Positions 11,917-22,777 of a stretch of DNA of 64,000 bases are shown here, piece after piece. Below the pieces are notes generated by a model. That model searched no databases. It worked only from the letters and a program-made list of their open reading frames with translations, and had not been told where the DNA came from. This DNA comes from Rosa chinensis (Eukaryota; Streptophyta; Magnoliopsida; Rosales; Rosaceae), in assembly GCF_002994745.2 (NCBI RefSeq), contig NC_037094.1:40727456-40791455 (forward strand). Reading direction: 5' to 3'. Made by a program: the position numbers and the translations under genes. Numbering within the stretch: position 1 is the first letter of the stretch; the number at the start of each line of letters is the position of its first letter.

Positions 11917-12842
11917 TTCTGAAGTAGCTGTGGAGGAGTCATCAACGCAGATTTGTTTTATCTCTCCCTTTTACTTCTCCAATTTTTCTTTATGTTGGTA
12001 GTCATTTTCGTAAATTTCATCCCTATATGCTTAAGTGTTCCATTGCATGCTTTTTATTGATTACATTGAGGACAATGCAATATTTAAGTGTGGGGGAAGG
12101 GATTTACACTTTTATCTTGAGTCATATATTGAAAAATACAAAAAATTGAAAAATGTCAAAAATTTAAAAATTTTCGTTGCTTTTGTTTTTGTTTTGAGTC
12201 TTAGGATGCCCTTTCAACTGTCTAGGATGATTCTATATCTCTAAAATCATGACTAAAAGAGGATCACAAGATTGAGATGATTTTTAAACATGGTATTCTT
12301 TGGTTAATTGAGATATATGAAAAATGTGTGCCTTGTAGTGGATATGGATTCGAAAACTTTGGTACAGAATATGAGCATGTTAGGATGAGTTTTGATTCAT
12401 ATAAGCCCATGTGAGATAATTGAGCCATGTCCCTTTTTCTTGGAGTGAAATGAAAAATATATTCTTATTTTCTTGGCGATATTTTGATGATCTCATTATT
12501 CTTCATTTGATTGATTGCTTGCCATAGATTAAGTTTGATGGACTAGAGAATGCTAGAATTCACTCTTGTGCTTGTTGAGACGTTTGTCAATACATGGCCC
12601 TGATTCTGGAAGGGATAGAGGCACCCTAGGAATTTCCACCATTGCCAAATAAACCTGTGTCCCTAATTGTGCCCGTCGTGGGACTCCCCTAGATAAGCCC
12701 CTTTGAGCCTACATTGAGCCTTTTCATTCATCACCCTTAAAACCCTTAACCATGAAGCTTAGTATAGTTGAAACCCTACCCTTTGTTCTAAGAACTTAGT
12801 GGAGCTATCTTTTGAGACATACTTCGTGGGTTTGGTGCTAAG
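11917..12842 (+). other. 3' noncoding region of A1, first part
   Basis: Noncoding sequence after pol, up to the D insertion. It holds a polypurine-tract-like motif AAGTGTGGGGGAAGG at 12086-12100, directly after the small inverted repeat CATTG-AGGA-CAATG, and A-rich sequence near 12130-12180. No env-like frame is present. The last five bases, CTAAG (12838-12842), are the left target duplication of D. Confidence 0.75.
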
Positions 12843-14651
12843 TGATGCGGCTGAAATAGCCTCACAATTTAACCCTGCAAAATGTAGTTGTCAGTATAGG
12901 ATAAGCAGGGATCGTTCAGTCCGGGGATTGTAGGGTACACTTACACTAAAGGTCAATAAACAAATAAAAGAATAAAATGGGGGTTTTGAGATTTGGTTCT
13001 AATCTACTTAAAATAAAAACAAAACAAATAAAATTATCTACAATGATCGACTTCCGTAACCTATACCACTACCACTCGAAAATTACTAAGTGCAAAAACA
13101 GAAAATCCTTTTCAACATGCTACAAAAACGTGCCCATCTTAAATGCCTAGATAAGAGTCCAAATGAAAAGCCTTAGCGGATCAATCCATTTATCTAATTC
13201 GTTCTAATGTGGGCTTGGATCAGAAAAGTCCTTACCAAGCCCAATACTACTAATTTTCGAAAACACTTAGCGTAATTCTCTTAACTAGTAGTATTATCTA
13301 ACCCTCGAATCAACTCACACGTGCAAATTAACCATTACACATAGAATTTAACACGTAATTTCCAGAATCGTTTAACCATTGAAACATGATTTTTACCACT
13401 TTTTAGAACTAATTGCTACTTGTTTAACTTAGCGCCTTAACAGATAACAATTACTCTTGGCAAATGAAGCAAACACACAAGAACTCTCACCTTTATTCTA
13501 GCATGCAAACTTATCAATCTAACTCTGAAAATTACCTAAACACATAAAAGGGCACAAGATTGTAATATGCATCATCAAAGAATTCTCAAAATTAACTTAA
13601 TAATAAACTGAAAATCTCAAAAATATTAATAAAAATATTCTGAAAATCTCATGTCTCCAATTACACAACTCACAAATCCAAACAAACAAAACCGAAAGAA
13701 AGATTGTAAGTAGAGTCATAGTTACACTTTGAAGCTTTCCTTAGCGGCTTGGCAACAAGGTGATGAACTCGTCTCCGCTATGGTGGTGGATTGTATTTGA
13801 CTTAGCGCCTAAGAACTTCTGGGAATGATGGAAGGATGGTGGTCACGATCTTGTAGGTGATGGAGGTTTGAGAAGTGAATTGGGCAGAGCTATGGAATAA
13901 TTTTTAACTAGGAACTGATAAACTAGGAAGTGATCTTGGTCAGGAAGTGATGATTTTGGAGTAGAGAATGGCTGCTATTTATAGTGGAATTCTCATCTCT
14001 TGTGATGTAATCATGGCCAATCATCTTGAGGTGATTTCTCCTCCAAATTTGCTTGATTTTCTCTTGACAAAGTCATGAATTTTCTGATTTCTTTTCCCCT
14101 TAATGGCTCATTGTATATGCCTTGAATAGCGACCAGATACATCCCTTATTCTTCTCCTTTGATTTGCACTAATTTCTTCCAAGAATTGTGCACACAATAA
14201 ACTCCTACAATCAAGAAAAATCAGAATTTAATTAGAGTTTATAATCAATAAGAAATCAGATAATTAGGAATAAATATTGATTAAAAACAATCCATTTTAT
14301 CTCCTCAAATTCTTCCTGATTAATCCTTCAATTTTTCTTGATTTCATCACTCAAGAGTTTCTAATGGGATGGACTCTCATTAGAGTACAAAAATCAGAAA
14401 TAGAAAAGTTCAAATGAAGAAAGTTTCCTAAAACAAAATAGGAAATATTTCCTAAAATGAAAGAGGAAAGTTTCATAAATGACTTGTCATTAATTTATGC
14501 TCATTTCTGCTCTTTTTCACTTGTTTTCACCCTTTCCAACCTTGAAGTAACTAAAAACATAAACTTTATTATAATTATTAATTTTAAGAGAATAACTTAG
14601 CCAAATGAGGGAAAATACATATTAAAAATGTCACACTTTGTGCTCTTATCA
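12843..14651 (-). repeat. 3' LTR of D (1809 bp)
   Basis: Starts TGATAAGAGC and ends CATCA in the sense orientation. A TATA-like box CTATAAATAG (minus sense) lies at 13974-13984. The R/U5 part resembles the B LTR closely, while the U3 part beyond the TATA box is largely different. U5 keeps CAATCCCCGG. Confidence 0.93.
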
Positions 14652-16259
14652 AATACCCCCACACTTAACTTTTGCTAGTCCCTTAGCAAAATCAAAACAA
14701 AACACTCAATCAAAATAAACAATTTACTACCAGACTCTACACAAATGACACACAAAGACTAAATTGCCCTTCACATTTGTCTCATAAATCCTTACTCTCA
14801 TGGCATCAAAATTAGCACTTAATCAAGAATCAATATTTAGATATTCGAGAGTTAATTGAAGCATATAATCCACATATAAATCAGTAGGACTTGGTTGTAA
14901 CAATGGTGATGGGTGGAGCTCAACATGTTTCAGACAAGTATGATTCATATCCTCACAAGGTATATCCACTCTTTCTTCTCTCAGAACAGGGCAATGCTTA
15001 AAAGCTTATAATCACTCAAATTATATGTGAGAGAAAATATTTTGAGGCAATCAAATAGCTCACATATATAAGAAATGAAAAGCACTTTGTGAATATAATT
15101 TTTTTTTTCAAGATCTCATGAAAGATATCAACTACTTGCACGGATGGACCCAAGCCATAGGTTCAACTCTTATAACTCATCTCCACAGATCAAAGGCTGT
15201 CACATCTTAAGGATCAAAAAGGACTTTAAAGGGTGTAAATGGGGCTTAGGGTTTTAGGTTCAAGGTTTTAAGAAACAAAGGTTAAGGAATGTCAAAGTAT
15301 CCTAAAAACCTAGTAGAGCTCATTTTGATGTAGAGAGACTTCTAGAAATCCACTTGAACCCTCGTGAACTGGACAAAGACCAAATTTTTATGTAATGGGC
15401 CTTCAAGTCAAAACAATCTCCAAATTCACCAAGTATGGGGGACTAAAATCCATATGCATATATATTTTTTTTTCTTTGTTTTTCTTTTCTTAGCCATACA
15501 CATTTTTTTTTTCTTTCATTTCTTTTTCAAGGCTTCCACATTTTTTTTCTTATGGACAAGTCTACCCCCACACTTGAACTTTCACCTCTTCTCAATCTTC
15601 ATCCTTGCCATCGAATCCATGTAGTAAGTCTCAAAAGATAGCTCTACTAAATTCTTCTTAGAATAAAGGGTAGGATTGTAACTATACTAAGGTTAAGGGT
15701 TAAGGAATTTAAGGGTGATGAAAGAAAAGGCTCAATGTAGGCTCAAAGTGGTTTATCTAAGGGGGTCCCACGACGGGCACAAATATGGACACAAGTTAAT
15801 TTGTCTAGGGTGGTGGTTCCTATGATGCCTCTATCCTTTCCAGAATCAGGGACATGTATTGATAAAAGTCTCAACAAGCACAAGAGTGAATTCTAGCATT
15901 CTCTAGTCCATCAAACTTAATCTATGGCAAGCAATCAATCAAATGAAGAATAATGAGATCATCAAAACATCGCCAAGAAAATAAGAATATATTCTTTCAT
16001 TCCTCCAAGAAAAAGGGACATGGCTCAAATATCTCACATGGGCTTTTATGAATCAAAACTCATCTTAACATGCTCATATTCTGTACCAAGGTTACGAAAT
16101 CCATATCCACTACTCATGCATATATTTTTCATTTATCTCAATTAACCAAGGAATACCATTTAAAATCATCTCAATATTGTGATCCTCTTTTAGCCATAAT
16201 TTCAGAGATATTGAATCATCCTAGACAGTTAAGGGCATCCTAAAACTCAAAATTAAAAA

Positions 16260-16440
16260 CAAAGGACTAAGACTGACCCCAAAAAGGTTTTGGACTAGGG
16301 TTATTTCCTTTCTCCTTTCGGTAACTCCTTTGGGACATGACCAGGTGAAGAAGGGACCGATTTTGGCGGAGCTCAGCTCACTTGTTTGACAGGGGACGAG
16401 ACCCTTTGTCAGCACTTCTCGAATCCAAACTAGACCTTAG
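16260..16440 (-). other. leader-module-like block in the 3' region of D
   Basis: Between two stretches that are adjacent in A3 (near 37275) D has about 200 extra bases. In sense they share blocks with the 5' leader module of family A: TTGGATTC, GAAGTGCT, CCAAAATCGG, CCTGGTCAT and CCCAAAGGA in the same order. It is a diverged copy of a leader module placed in the 3' noncoding region, in sense orientation. Confidence 0.5.
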
Positions 16441-16817
16441 ACATCACATCCCATCAGATGCGCCTACGATGAAGAAATTATTTCACCCAAAAATAATTTT
16501 GACTCAATAAATAAAAGCAACAAAATTTTTTTTTAATTTTTGACATTTTTCAATTTTTTTGTATTTTCAATATATATGACTCAAGACAAAAGTATAAATC
16601 TCTTCCCTCACACTTAAATATTGCATTGTCCTCTATGTAATCAATCATAAGCATGCAATGGAACAATTAAGCATATAGGAATGGAATTTACGATAATAAA
16701 TACGAAAACAAAAAAGCAAAAACGAAAATAAAAGACACAAGTACAATTCAACCTAAACAAGTGAAGGGATAGAAATGTCAAACTCTCGTTGATGGCTCCT
16801 CCACAGCTTTGGTTGAA

Positions 16818-16869
16818 ATGGGTTTCCTCCCATGCAGCGCTTAATATTTATAGTCCTTCAGCCTGGACT
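16818..16869 (-). other. tandem hairpins after the vestigial stop (D)
   Basis: Hairpin 1, AGTCCAGGCTGAAGGACT in sense (16852-16869), lies 11 nt from the retained stop triplet at 16881-16883. Hairpin 2, ATGGGAGGAAACCCAT (16818-16833), keeps the stem and differs from B by one loop base. The structure survives although the coding region is gone. Confidence 0.6.
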
Positions 16870-17267
16870 CTTCTCCTTGCTCACACAACAATTTTTTTTT
16901 TTTTTTTTTTTTTTTTTTGAGTTAATTTTCTTTATTTTTTTATTTTTACACACTTACAACAATTAAATATTTAATGAAATTCAAAACAACCTAAGTATAT
17001 TAATTACAATTTACATCATGCTTAATCTAAGTGAAACACATATAATTTACAACATGCTGAAAAATAAAACCTCTACAAATTGCACAACAATTATAAAATA
17101 CAAGCTTAATTTGGTAACACTCATAAAACTTAAACTAAATCACAATTATAGCTTGGCCTAGCATAAATCGCAATTTGTCACCATTCCACAAATGTAGTAC
17201 AAAAATTTAGCATGCATTCTATATAGATAAAAAATTAATGACACTTTAAGCGTTAGAGATTTTAACA

Positions 17268-17286
17268 ATCCCCGGCAACGGCGCCA
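17268..17286 (-). other. tRNA-Asp primer-binding site of D
   Basis: Same 19-nt match as in A and B, 5 nt inside the LTR. This supports D being mobile in trans. Confidence 0.95.
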
Positions 17287-17291
17287 AAAAT

Positions 17292-19100
17292 TGATGCGGC
17301 TGAAATAGCCTCACAATTTAACCCTGCAAAATGTAGTTGTCAGTATAGGATAAGCAGGGATCGTTCAGTCCGGGGATTGTAGGGTACACTTACACTAAAG
17401 GTCAATAAACAAATAAAAGAATAAAATGGGGGTTTTGAGATTTGGTTCTAATCTACTTAAAATAAAAACAAAACAAATAAAATTATCTACAATGATCGAC
17501 TTCCGTAACCTATACCACTACCACTCGAAAATTACTAAGTGCAAAAACAGAAAATCCTTTTCAACATGCTACAAAAACGTGCCCATCTTAAATGCCTAGA
17601 TAAGAGTCCAAATGAAAAGCCTTAGCGGATCAATCCATTTATCTAATTCGTTCTAATGTGGGCTTGGATCAGAAAAGTCCTTACCAAGCCCAATACTACT
17701 AATTTTCGAAAACACTTAGCGTAATTCTCTTAACTAGTAGTATTATCTAACCCTCGAATCAACTCACACGTGCAAATTAACCATTACACATAGAATTTAA
17801 CACGTAATTTCCAGAATCGTTTAACCATTGAAACATGATTTTTACCACTTTTTAGAACTAATTGCTACTTGTTTAACTTAGCGCCTTAACAGATAACAAT
17901 TACTCTTGGCAAATGAAGCAAACACACAAGAACTCTCACCTTTATTCTAGCATGCAAACTTATCAATCTAACTCTGAAAATTACCTAAACACATAAAAGG
18001 GCACAAGATTGTAATATGCATCATCAAAGAATTCTCAAAATTAACTTAATAATAAACTGAAAATCTCAAAAATATTAATAAAAATATTCTGAAAATCTCA
18101 TGTCTCCAATTACACAACTCACAAATCCAAACAAACAAAACCGAAAGAAAGATTGTAAGTAGAGTCATAGTTACACTTTGAAGCTTTCCTTAGCGGCTTG
18201 GCAACAAGGTGATGAACTCGTCTCCGCTATGGTGGTGGATTGTATTTGACTTAGCGCCTAAGAACTTCTTGGAATGATGGAAGGATGGTGGTCACGATCT
18301 TGTAGGTGATGGAGGTTTGAGAAGTGAATTGGGCAGAGCTATGGAATAATTTTTAACTAGGAACTGATAAACTAGGAAGTGATCTTGGTCAGGAAGTGAT
18401 GATTTTGGAGTAGAGAATGGCTGCTATTTATAGTGGAATTCTCATCTCTTGTGATGTAATCATGGCCAATCATCTTGAGGTGATTTCTCCTCCAAATTTG
18501 CTTGATTTTCTCTTGACAAAGTCATGAATTTTCTGATTTCTTTTCCCCTTAATGGCTCATTGTATATGCCTTGAATAGCGACCAGATACATCCCTTATTC
18601 TTCTCCTTTGATTTGCACTAATTTCTTCCAAGAATTGTGCACACAATAAACTCCTACAATCAAGAAAAATCAGAATTTAATTAGAGTTTATAATCAATAA
18701 GAAATCAGATAATTAGGAATAAATATTGATTAAAAACAATCCATTTTATCTCCTCAAATTCTTCCTGATTAATCCTTCAATTTTTCTTGATTTCATCACT
18801 CAAGAGTTTCTAATGGGATGGACTCTCATTAGAGTACAAAAATCAGAAATAGAAAAGTTCAAATGAAGAAAGTTTCCTAAAACAAAATAGGAAATATTTC
18901 CTAAAATGAAAGAGGAAAGTTTCATAAATGACTTGTCATTAATTTATGCTCATTTCTGCTCTTTTTCACTTGTTTTCACCCTTTCCAACCTTGAAGTAAC
19001 TAAAAACATAAACTTTATTATAATTATTAATTTTAAGAGAATAACTTAGCCAAATGAGGGAAAATACATATTAAAAATGTCACACTTTGTGCTCTTATCA
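17292..19100 (-). repeat. 5' LTR of D (1809 bp)
   Basis: Aligns without gaps to the 3' LTR at offset 4449. A TATA-like box is at 18424-18433. The U5 sequence complementary to the PBS is at 17370-17379. One difference from the other LTR was noticed, so insertion was recent. Confidence 0.93.
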
Positions 19101-20088
19101 CTAAGGATGAAAATTGAGAAGAGGTGAAAGTTAAAGTGTGGGGGTAGACTTGTCCATAAAAGAAAAATATATGAAAAAGCCGAGAAAAAGAAAAAAAAAA
19201 AAAAAAAAAAAATGTATACGGCTAAAAAGAAAAGAAAGAAAAATGTTTATGGATTTTAGTCCCCCATACTTGGTGATTTTGGAGTTTACGTTGAACTGAA
19301 GGCCCACTACAGAAAAATTTGGCCTTTGTCCATTCACTATAGTTCAAGGGAAGTTTACAATGAAGATTGGGCCCAACATGAAGACATTAGGCCCCTTTTA
19401 TGTTACCTCTAGGGAAAGTGACGTTTTTGCAATACCTTGGTGGATTTCTTGAGGTCTCTACATCTACATATGCTCTGCTAGGTTTTTAGGACACTTTGAT
19501 AAATCCTTACCTTTCATTTCCTTAAACCTTAAGCCCTAGCCCCATTACAACCCTTGATAAGACCTTCTTGATCCTTAAGATGGGACAGCCTTTGATGTGG
19601 AGATGAGTTACAAGAGTTGAACCTATGGCTTGGGTCCATCTGTGCAAGTAGTTGATATCTTTCATGAGATCTTTAAAAGAAAAATTTATACATGTGCTTT
19701 CGTTTCTTACATTATGTGATATACTTGCTATCTTTCACATATACTTGAGTGTATAAGCTTTTAAGCATTGTCATGATCTGAGTGAAGAAAGAGTGGATAT
19801 AACTTGTGAGATTTGAATCAAACTTGTTTGAAACATGCTTAACAGAAACCATCACCATTGTTTCAACCAAGTCCCACTTGTGTATATGTGAGTTATGTGT
19901 TTTAATTAACTCTCGAATGCCTAACATTGAATTTTGGTTAAGTGCTAATCTTGGTGTTATGAAAGTAAGAGATTGCTGAGACAAATAGTTGAAGGGCAAT
20001 AGAGTCATTGTTTTTGTCAAGTCTTTAAATTTTCGTTGAGTCTTAGTGTGTGTCTTAGTTTGATTTTGCTAAGGGACTAGCAAAAGCT

Positions 20089-20103
20089 AAGTGTGGGGGA
20101 ATT
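20089..20103 (+). other. polypurine tract of A1
   Basis: AAGTGTGGGGGAATT directly before LTR start TGATAGGAGC; the expected plus-strand priming site. Confidence 0.85.
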
Positions 20104-20440
20104 TGATAGGAGCATTTTAATGCGACGTTTTAACTGCATTTCCCTACACTTTTCTGCGCCATTTCCTTGAAAAATCCCTGTTTGGGAAAGTTTCCATTCT
20201 TTGATTGGGAAAGTTCCTTATTGTAGAAAGTTTCCATTTTTGTCTTCATTTTTCATTTTTCATTTCTCATTTCTCATTTCTCATTTTTCATTTCTCATTT
20301 CTGGAAAGTTTCTATTTTTCATTTTTAGTAAGTTTCTATTTTCATTTTTTTAGAAAGTTTCTATTTTAAGTATAGTTTCTATTTTCAGGACCTCCGAGCT
20401 AGAAAGTGGAAATGAACGCACGAATGGAAAGAGGAGCTTG
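20104..20440 (+). repeat. 3' LTR of A1, first part
   Basis: U3 start with several GAAAGTTTC motifs and eight 7-bp units of TCATTTY at 20246-20301, one unit more than A0 and A3. It is broken by A2 and continues at 60320. Confidence 0.93.
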
Positions 20441-20543
20441 TGATAGGAGCATTTTAATGCGACGTTTTACTTGCTTTTCCCTGCATTTTCTGCGTTATTT
20501 CCTTAATAAAACCCTGTTTAGGAAAGTTTCCATTCTTTGATTG

Positions 20544-20553
20544 GGAAAGTTCC
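20544..20553 (+). promoter_or_regulatory. heat-shock-element-like palindrome in U3 of A2
   Basis: GGAAAGTTCC fits nGAAnnTTCn. It is conserved at the equivalent place in the otherwise different U3 of A0, A1 and A3. Regulation by heat or stress is only an inference. Confidence 0.3.
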
Positions 20554-21596
20554 TATTTGTAGAAAGTTTCTATTTTTGTAGTTTTTATTTATCATTTTTA
20601 GTAAGTTTCCATTTTTAGTAGTTTCTATTTTTCATTTTTAGAAAGTTTCCCACTTTTCATTTTAGGAAAGTTTCTATTTTTCTTACTAGTTTCTATTTTC
20701 AGGTCCTTGTCACAAATGAGCTGAAACGAGCTCACAAATGGAGAGAGAAGCTAGCCAACGTTGGAGGGAGACAAGATGAAGTACAAAGGGAAGCACAAAT
20801 GAGCAGAAATGAAGAAATGAAGCTTTCCTGGTCCAACCAGGAAACCCTGTCCAGAAAAGGAAAGCTTGCCAAAACAAGACTCTTGAGCCAACCATGAATG
20901 GAGATCGAATTAATGAAGTGACATGGCATGAGAGAAGCTTCTTGAAGACTCTAGATGATGACATGGCACAAAGGTGGCGCATGGAGGCCCAAGAACTCTC
21001 AAGACTTGTTGGATTTTCGGCAAATGGATCAAAAGCCCACAAAGCCCATGCAATTAGGGTTTGTGACGCAATGAAGAAACCCTAGAGATGTTTGCCGTCC
21101 AAAATGAAGAGAGAAACAAGGAAAATGACGTGGAAAATCAGAAATTAAAAGGAGATTTTCTAGGGAGATTTTCTAGGGCTATTTTTATGGAAATTCATCA
21201 AGAGATAAACCCTAGAATATCTTTTGCCGTCCAAGCCAAGAGGAAAAGAAGGAAGTTGCCGTGTGAATTAAAAGAAAACCCTAGAGAATTCGGCAAGGAG
21301 ATATTCAAGGGAGAAATAAAAGGAAAGAGAAAAAGGTGGAGACCAAGAAAAGCTCAAAAGAAGTCTAGATACATTCCTTAATTCCCTAAAGGAAGTTTGG
21401 CCGAATTGAACTACAAAAATCAGAATTATATCAAGGGAATTTCGGCAAGATTATTTAGGGAATTAAATGGAATTTTGTGATTGGTTGAACCACCTCATAG
21501 GGCTTATTTGGCAAGATATTATTGGAGGAAATTATGTGGAATTTTCAGATTAATTCCATAAGGTTTACACGGCTTGGAGAGCAAGTTGGCCGTCCC

Positions 21597-21605
21597 CTAT
21601 ATAAC
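21597..21605 (+). promoter_or_regulatory. TATA-like box of A2 5' LTR
   Basis: CTATATAAC in a GC-richer context. Transcription from about 30 nt downstream would give a leader of roughly 2.8 kb before gag. Confidence 0.6.
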
Positions 21606-22663
21606 CTCCCCTCTTCTCAACGTTTTGGAGTTCCAAGTTCCATTCTTTACGTTTACACTTTGAGAAAATAATTCAGAAAACTCTTTAGACTAGCCGTGCT
21701 CCTCTCCATCCTCTAGGGCAACCACGAAGTGCAAGCAAGGCCAAGGAAGAAGAAGACAAGCCGTGCACACCATCCACCCTCCACCTTGAAGATTGCTTTC
21801 GAAATTCAAGAGACCACATCATCACTTCATTCATCTCATCTTCATCACGGTGTAATCCGATTCTCCTTGTACCTTTGCTTTGTATTTTCGTTGGTTTTGC
21901 CTTAGTTGACACATATGTATGAACAAGTATTGTTTTCTGAAATTTTATGATGAATTGTTAATTTTCAGATTCATATATTACGATTTATGGTTGCTTTTGT
22001 GTGAGTGTTTGATTAAATTTGCATGATAGATAACTTTTGTATTTTAATCTTATGTGGTTGCAAACACTTAGGGTTTTGATATAATTGGTGCTACGAATTT
22101 AAGAACATGAATCAACTTTTTGGTTTTGTGTTCTTGGATCGATACGTAGTAAAGGTTTTGTACAAAAACCGAATTTAATCAAAGAAGATTGCAATTAGGT
22201 GGACTTTTTCATACTAAGTTGCACATTTGAGTTGATAGCCTTTCTAGGTGCTTAATGCGTTAAACATGACATGATTGACTAGCTTTCTAGGGTTTGATTG
22301 CATGTTTGATAGGATTAATCTAGGTGCTTTCGCTTAGGTTAATTAGCATTGAAAGTAAAATATGGGAAATTGTTTGCTTTTGAACGTTTCACATGATCAA
22401 CTCCTCTTGCATGACTATGATGAACAATGATGAACTTGAATCAATTTTAATCATGAGTTTCGACTTTGATCTTTGTTCTTACATTCCATTTGTATTTTTA
22501 TGTTTTTGCATTTTAATTATTTAGGTAACTTAGATTTTATTTTCGGAAATTAAAACCAAAAACCAAAAACTCCCCCTTTTCGTAAATATGTCTATATTTT
22601 GTAAATATTATACTTTGTTTTAATTTTAATTGTTTAATTGTTTGACAATGACAGGTGTACCCT

Positions 22664-22777
22664 CAATCCCCGGAATAGAACGATCCCTATTTATTACGTA
22701 CTACTAATGACATTTCAGGGTTAAATTGGTCGCTCGATAAAAGCGACATCAATTTTTGGCGCCGTTGCCGGGGATTG
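22664..22777 (+). other. U5-PBS complementary pair (A2)
   Basis: CAATCCCCGG at 22664-22673 in U5 is the exact reverse complement of CCGGGGATTG at 22768-22777, the 3' part of the PBS plus two bases. The interval is 94 nt and contains a hairpin at the LTR end (GTCGCT/AGCGAC, 22729-22747). A0, A3, B and D have the same pair and interval. Confidence 0.6.
22757..22775 (+). other. tRNA-Asp primer-binding site of A2
   Basis: TGGCGCCGTTGCCGGGGAT, complementary to the 3' end of tRNA-Asp; five bases (ATTTT) separate it from the LTR. Confidence 0.96.

Larger units (their letters stand above)
9472..12842 (+). mobile_element. element A1 (family A), fragment 1: RT to 3' noncoding
   Basis: Plus-strand Athila-type element interrupted on its left by A0 and on its right by D. 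It begins inside RT, immediately before the [14 protein letters not shown] region. The 5' part (about 7.3 kb by comparison with A2) must lie left of A0, outside the window. The sequence continues without loss at 19101 after the CTAAG duplication created by D. Confidence 0.93.
14652..17267 (-). other. interior of D, noncoding
   Basis: The polypurine tract lies at 14652-14666 (AAGTGTGGGGGTATT in sense) and PPT-like motifs at 15563-15575 and, decayed by one base, at 16602-16615. A leader-like block is at 16260-16440 and the post-stop hairpins at 16818-16869. The stop codon remnant is at 16881-16883, followed by a 27-base T run at 16892-16918. Sequence from about 16942 to the PBS matches the PBS-proximal leader of B. 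The longest frame is under 90 codons and has no domain. Confidence 0.8.
12843..19100 (-). mobile_element. non-autonomous Athila derivative D (6258 bp)
   Basis: A complete LTR-to-LTR element without coding capacity, flanked by CTAAG (12838-12842 and 19101-19105). Both LTRs are 1809 bp with one difference found (G/T at 13820 against 18269). PBS and polypurine tract are intact. The 2640-bp interior joins the 3' noncoding region straight to the PBS-proximal leader. The junction keeps the final codon and stop of gag-pol and lies at a 27-base T tract. It resembles a LARD-type deletion derivative of a family related to B and would need proteins in trans. Confidence 0.92.
19101..20440 (+). mobile_element. 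element A1, fragment 2: rest of 3' noncoding and start of 3' LTR
   Basis: Resumes A1 after D, beginning with the second CTAAG. It carries a PPT-like motif AAGTGTGGGGGTA at 19134-19146 and an A-rich tract near 19190-19215. The polypurine tract proper, AAGTGTGGGGGAATT, abuts the LTR at 20089-20103. The 3' LTR starts at 20104 and is broken by A2 after 337 bp. The last five bases, GCTTG (20436-20440), are the left target duplication of A2. Confidence 0.92.
20441..22751 (+). repeat. 5' LTR of A2 (2311 bp)
   Basis: Begins TGATAGGAGC and ends GCGACATCA. Its U3 differs clearly from that of A0, A1 and A3 and lacks the 7-bp TCATTTY array, while most of R/U5 is close to theirs. U3 has about ten GAAAGTTTC-type motifs between 20520 and 20700. 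The small frames seen in it also occur, unchanged, in the 3' LTR and have no gene support. Confidence 0.95.

Noticed and set aside
20894..21381. Two short frames (63 and 97 codons) in the A2 LTR on the sense strand
   Set aside because: They lie in U3 upstream of the TATA box and match only the other LTR of the same element.
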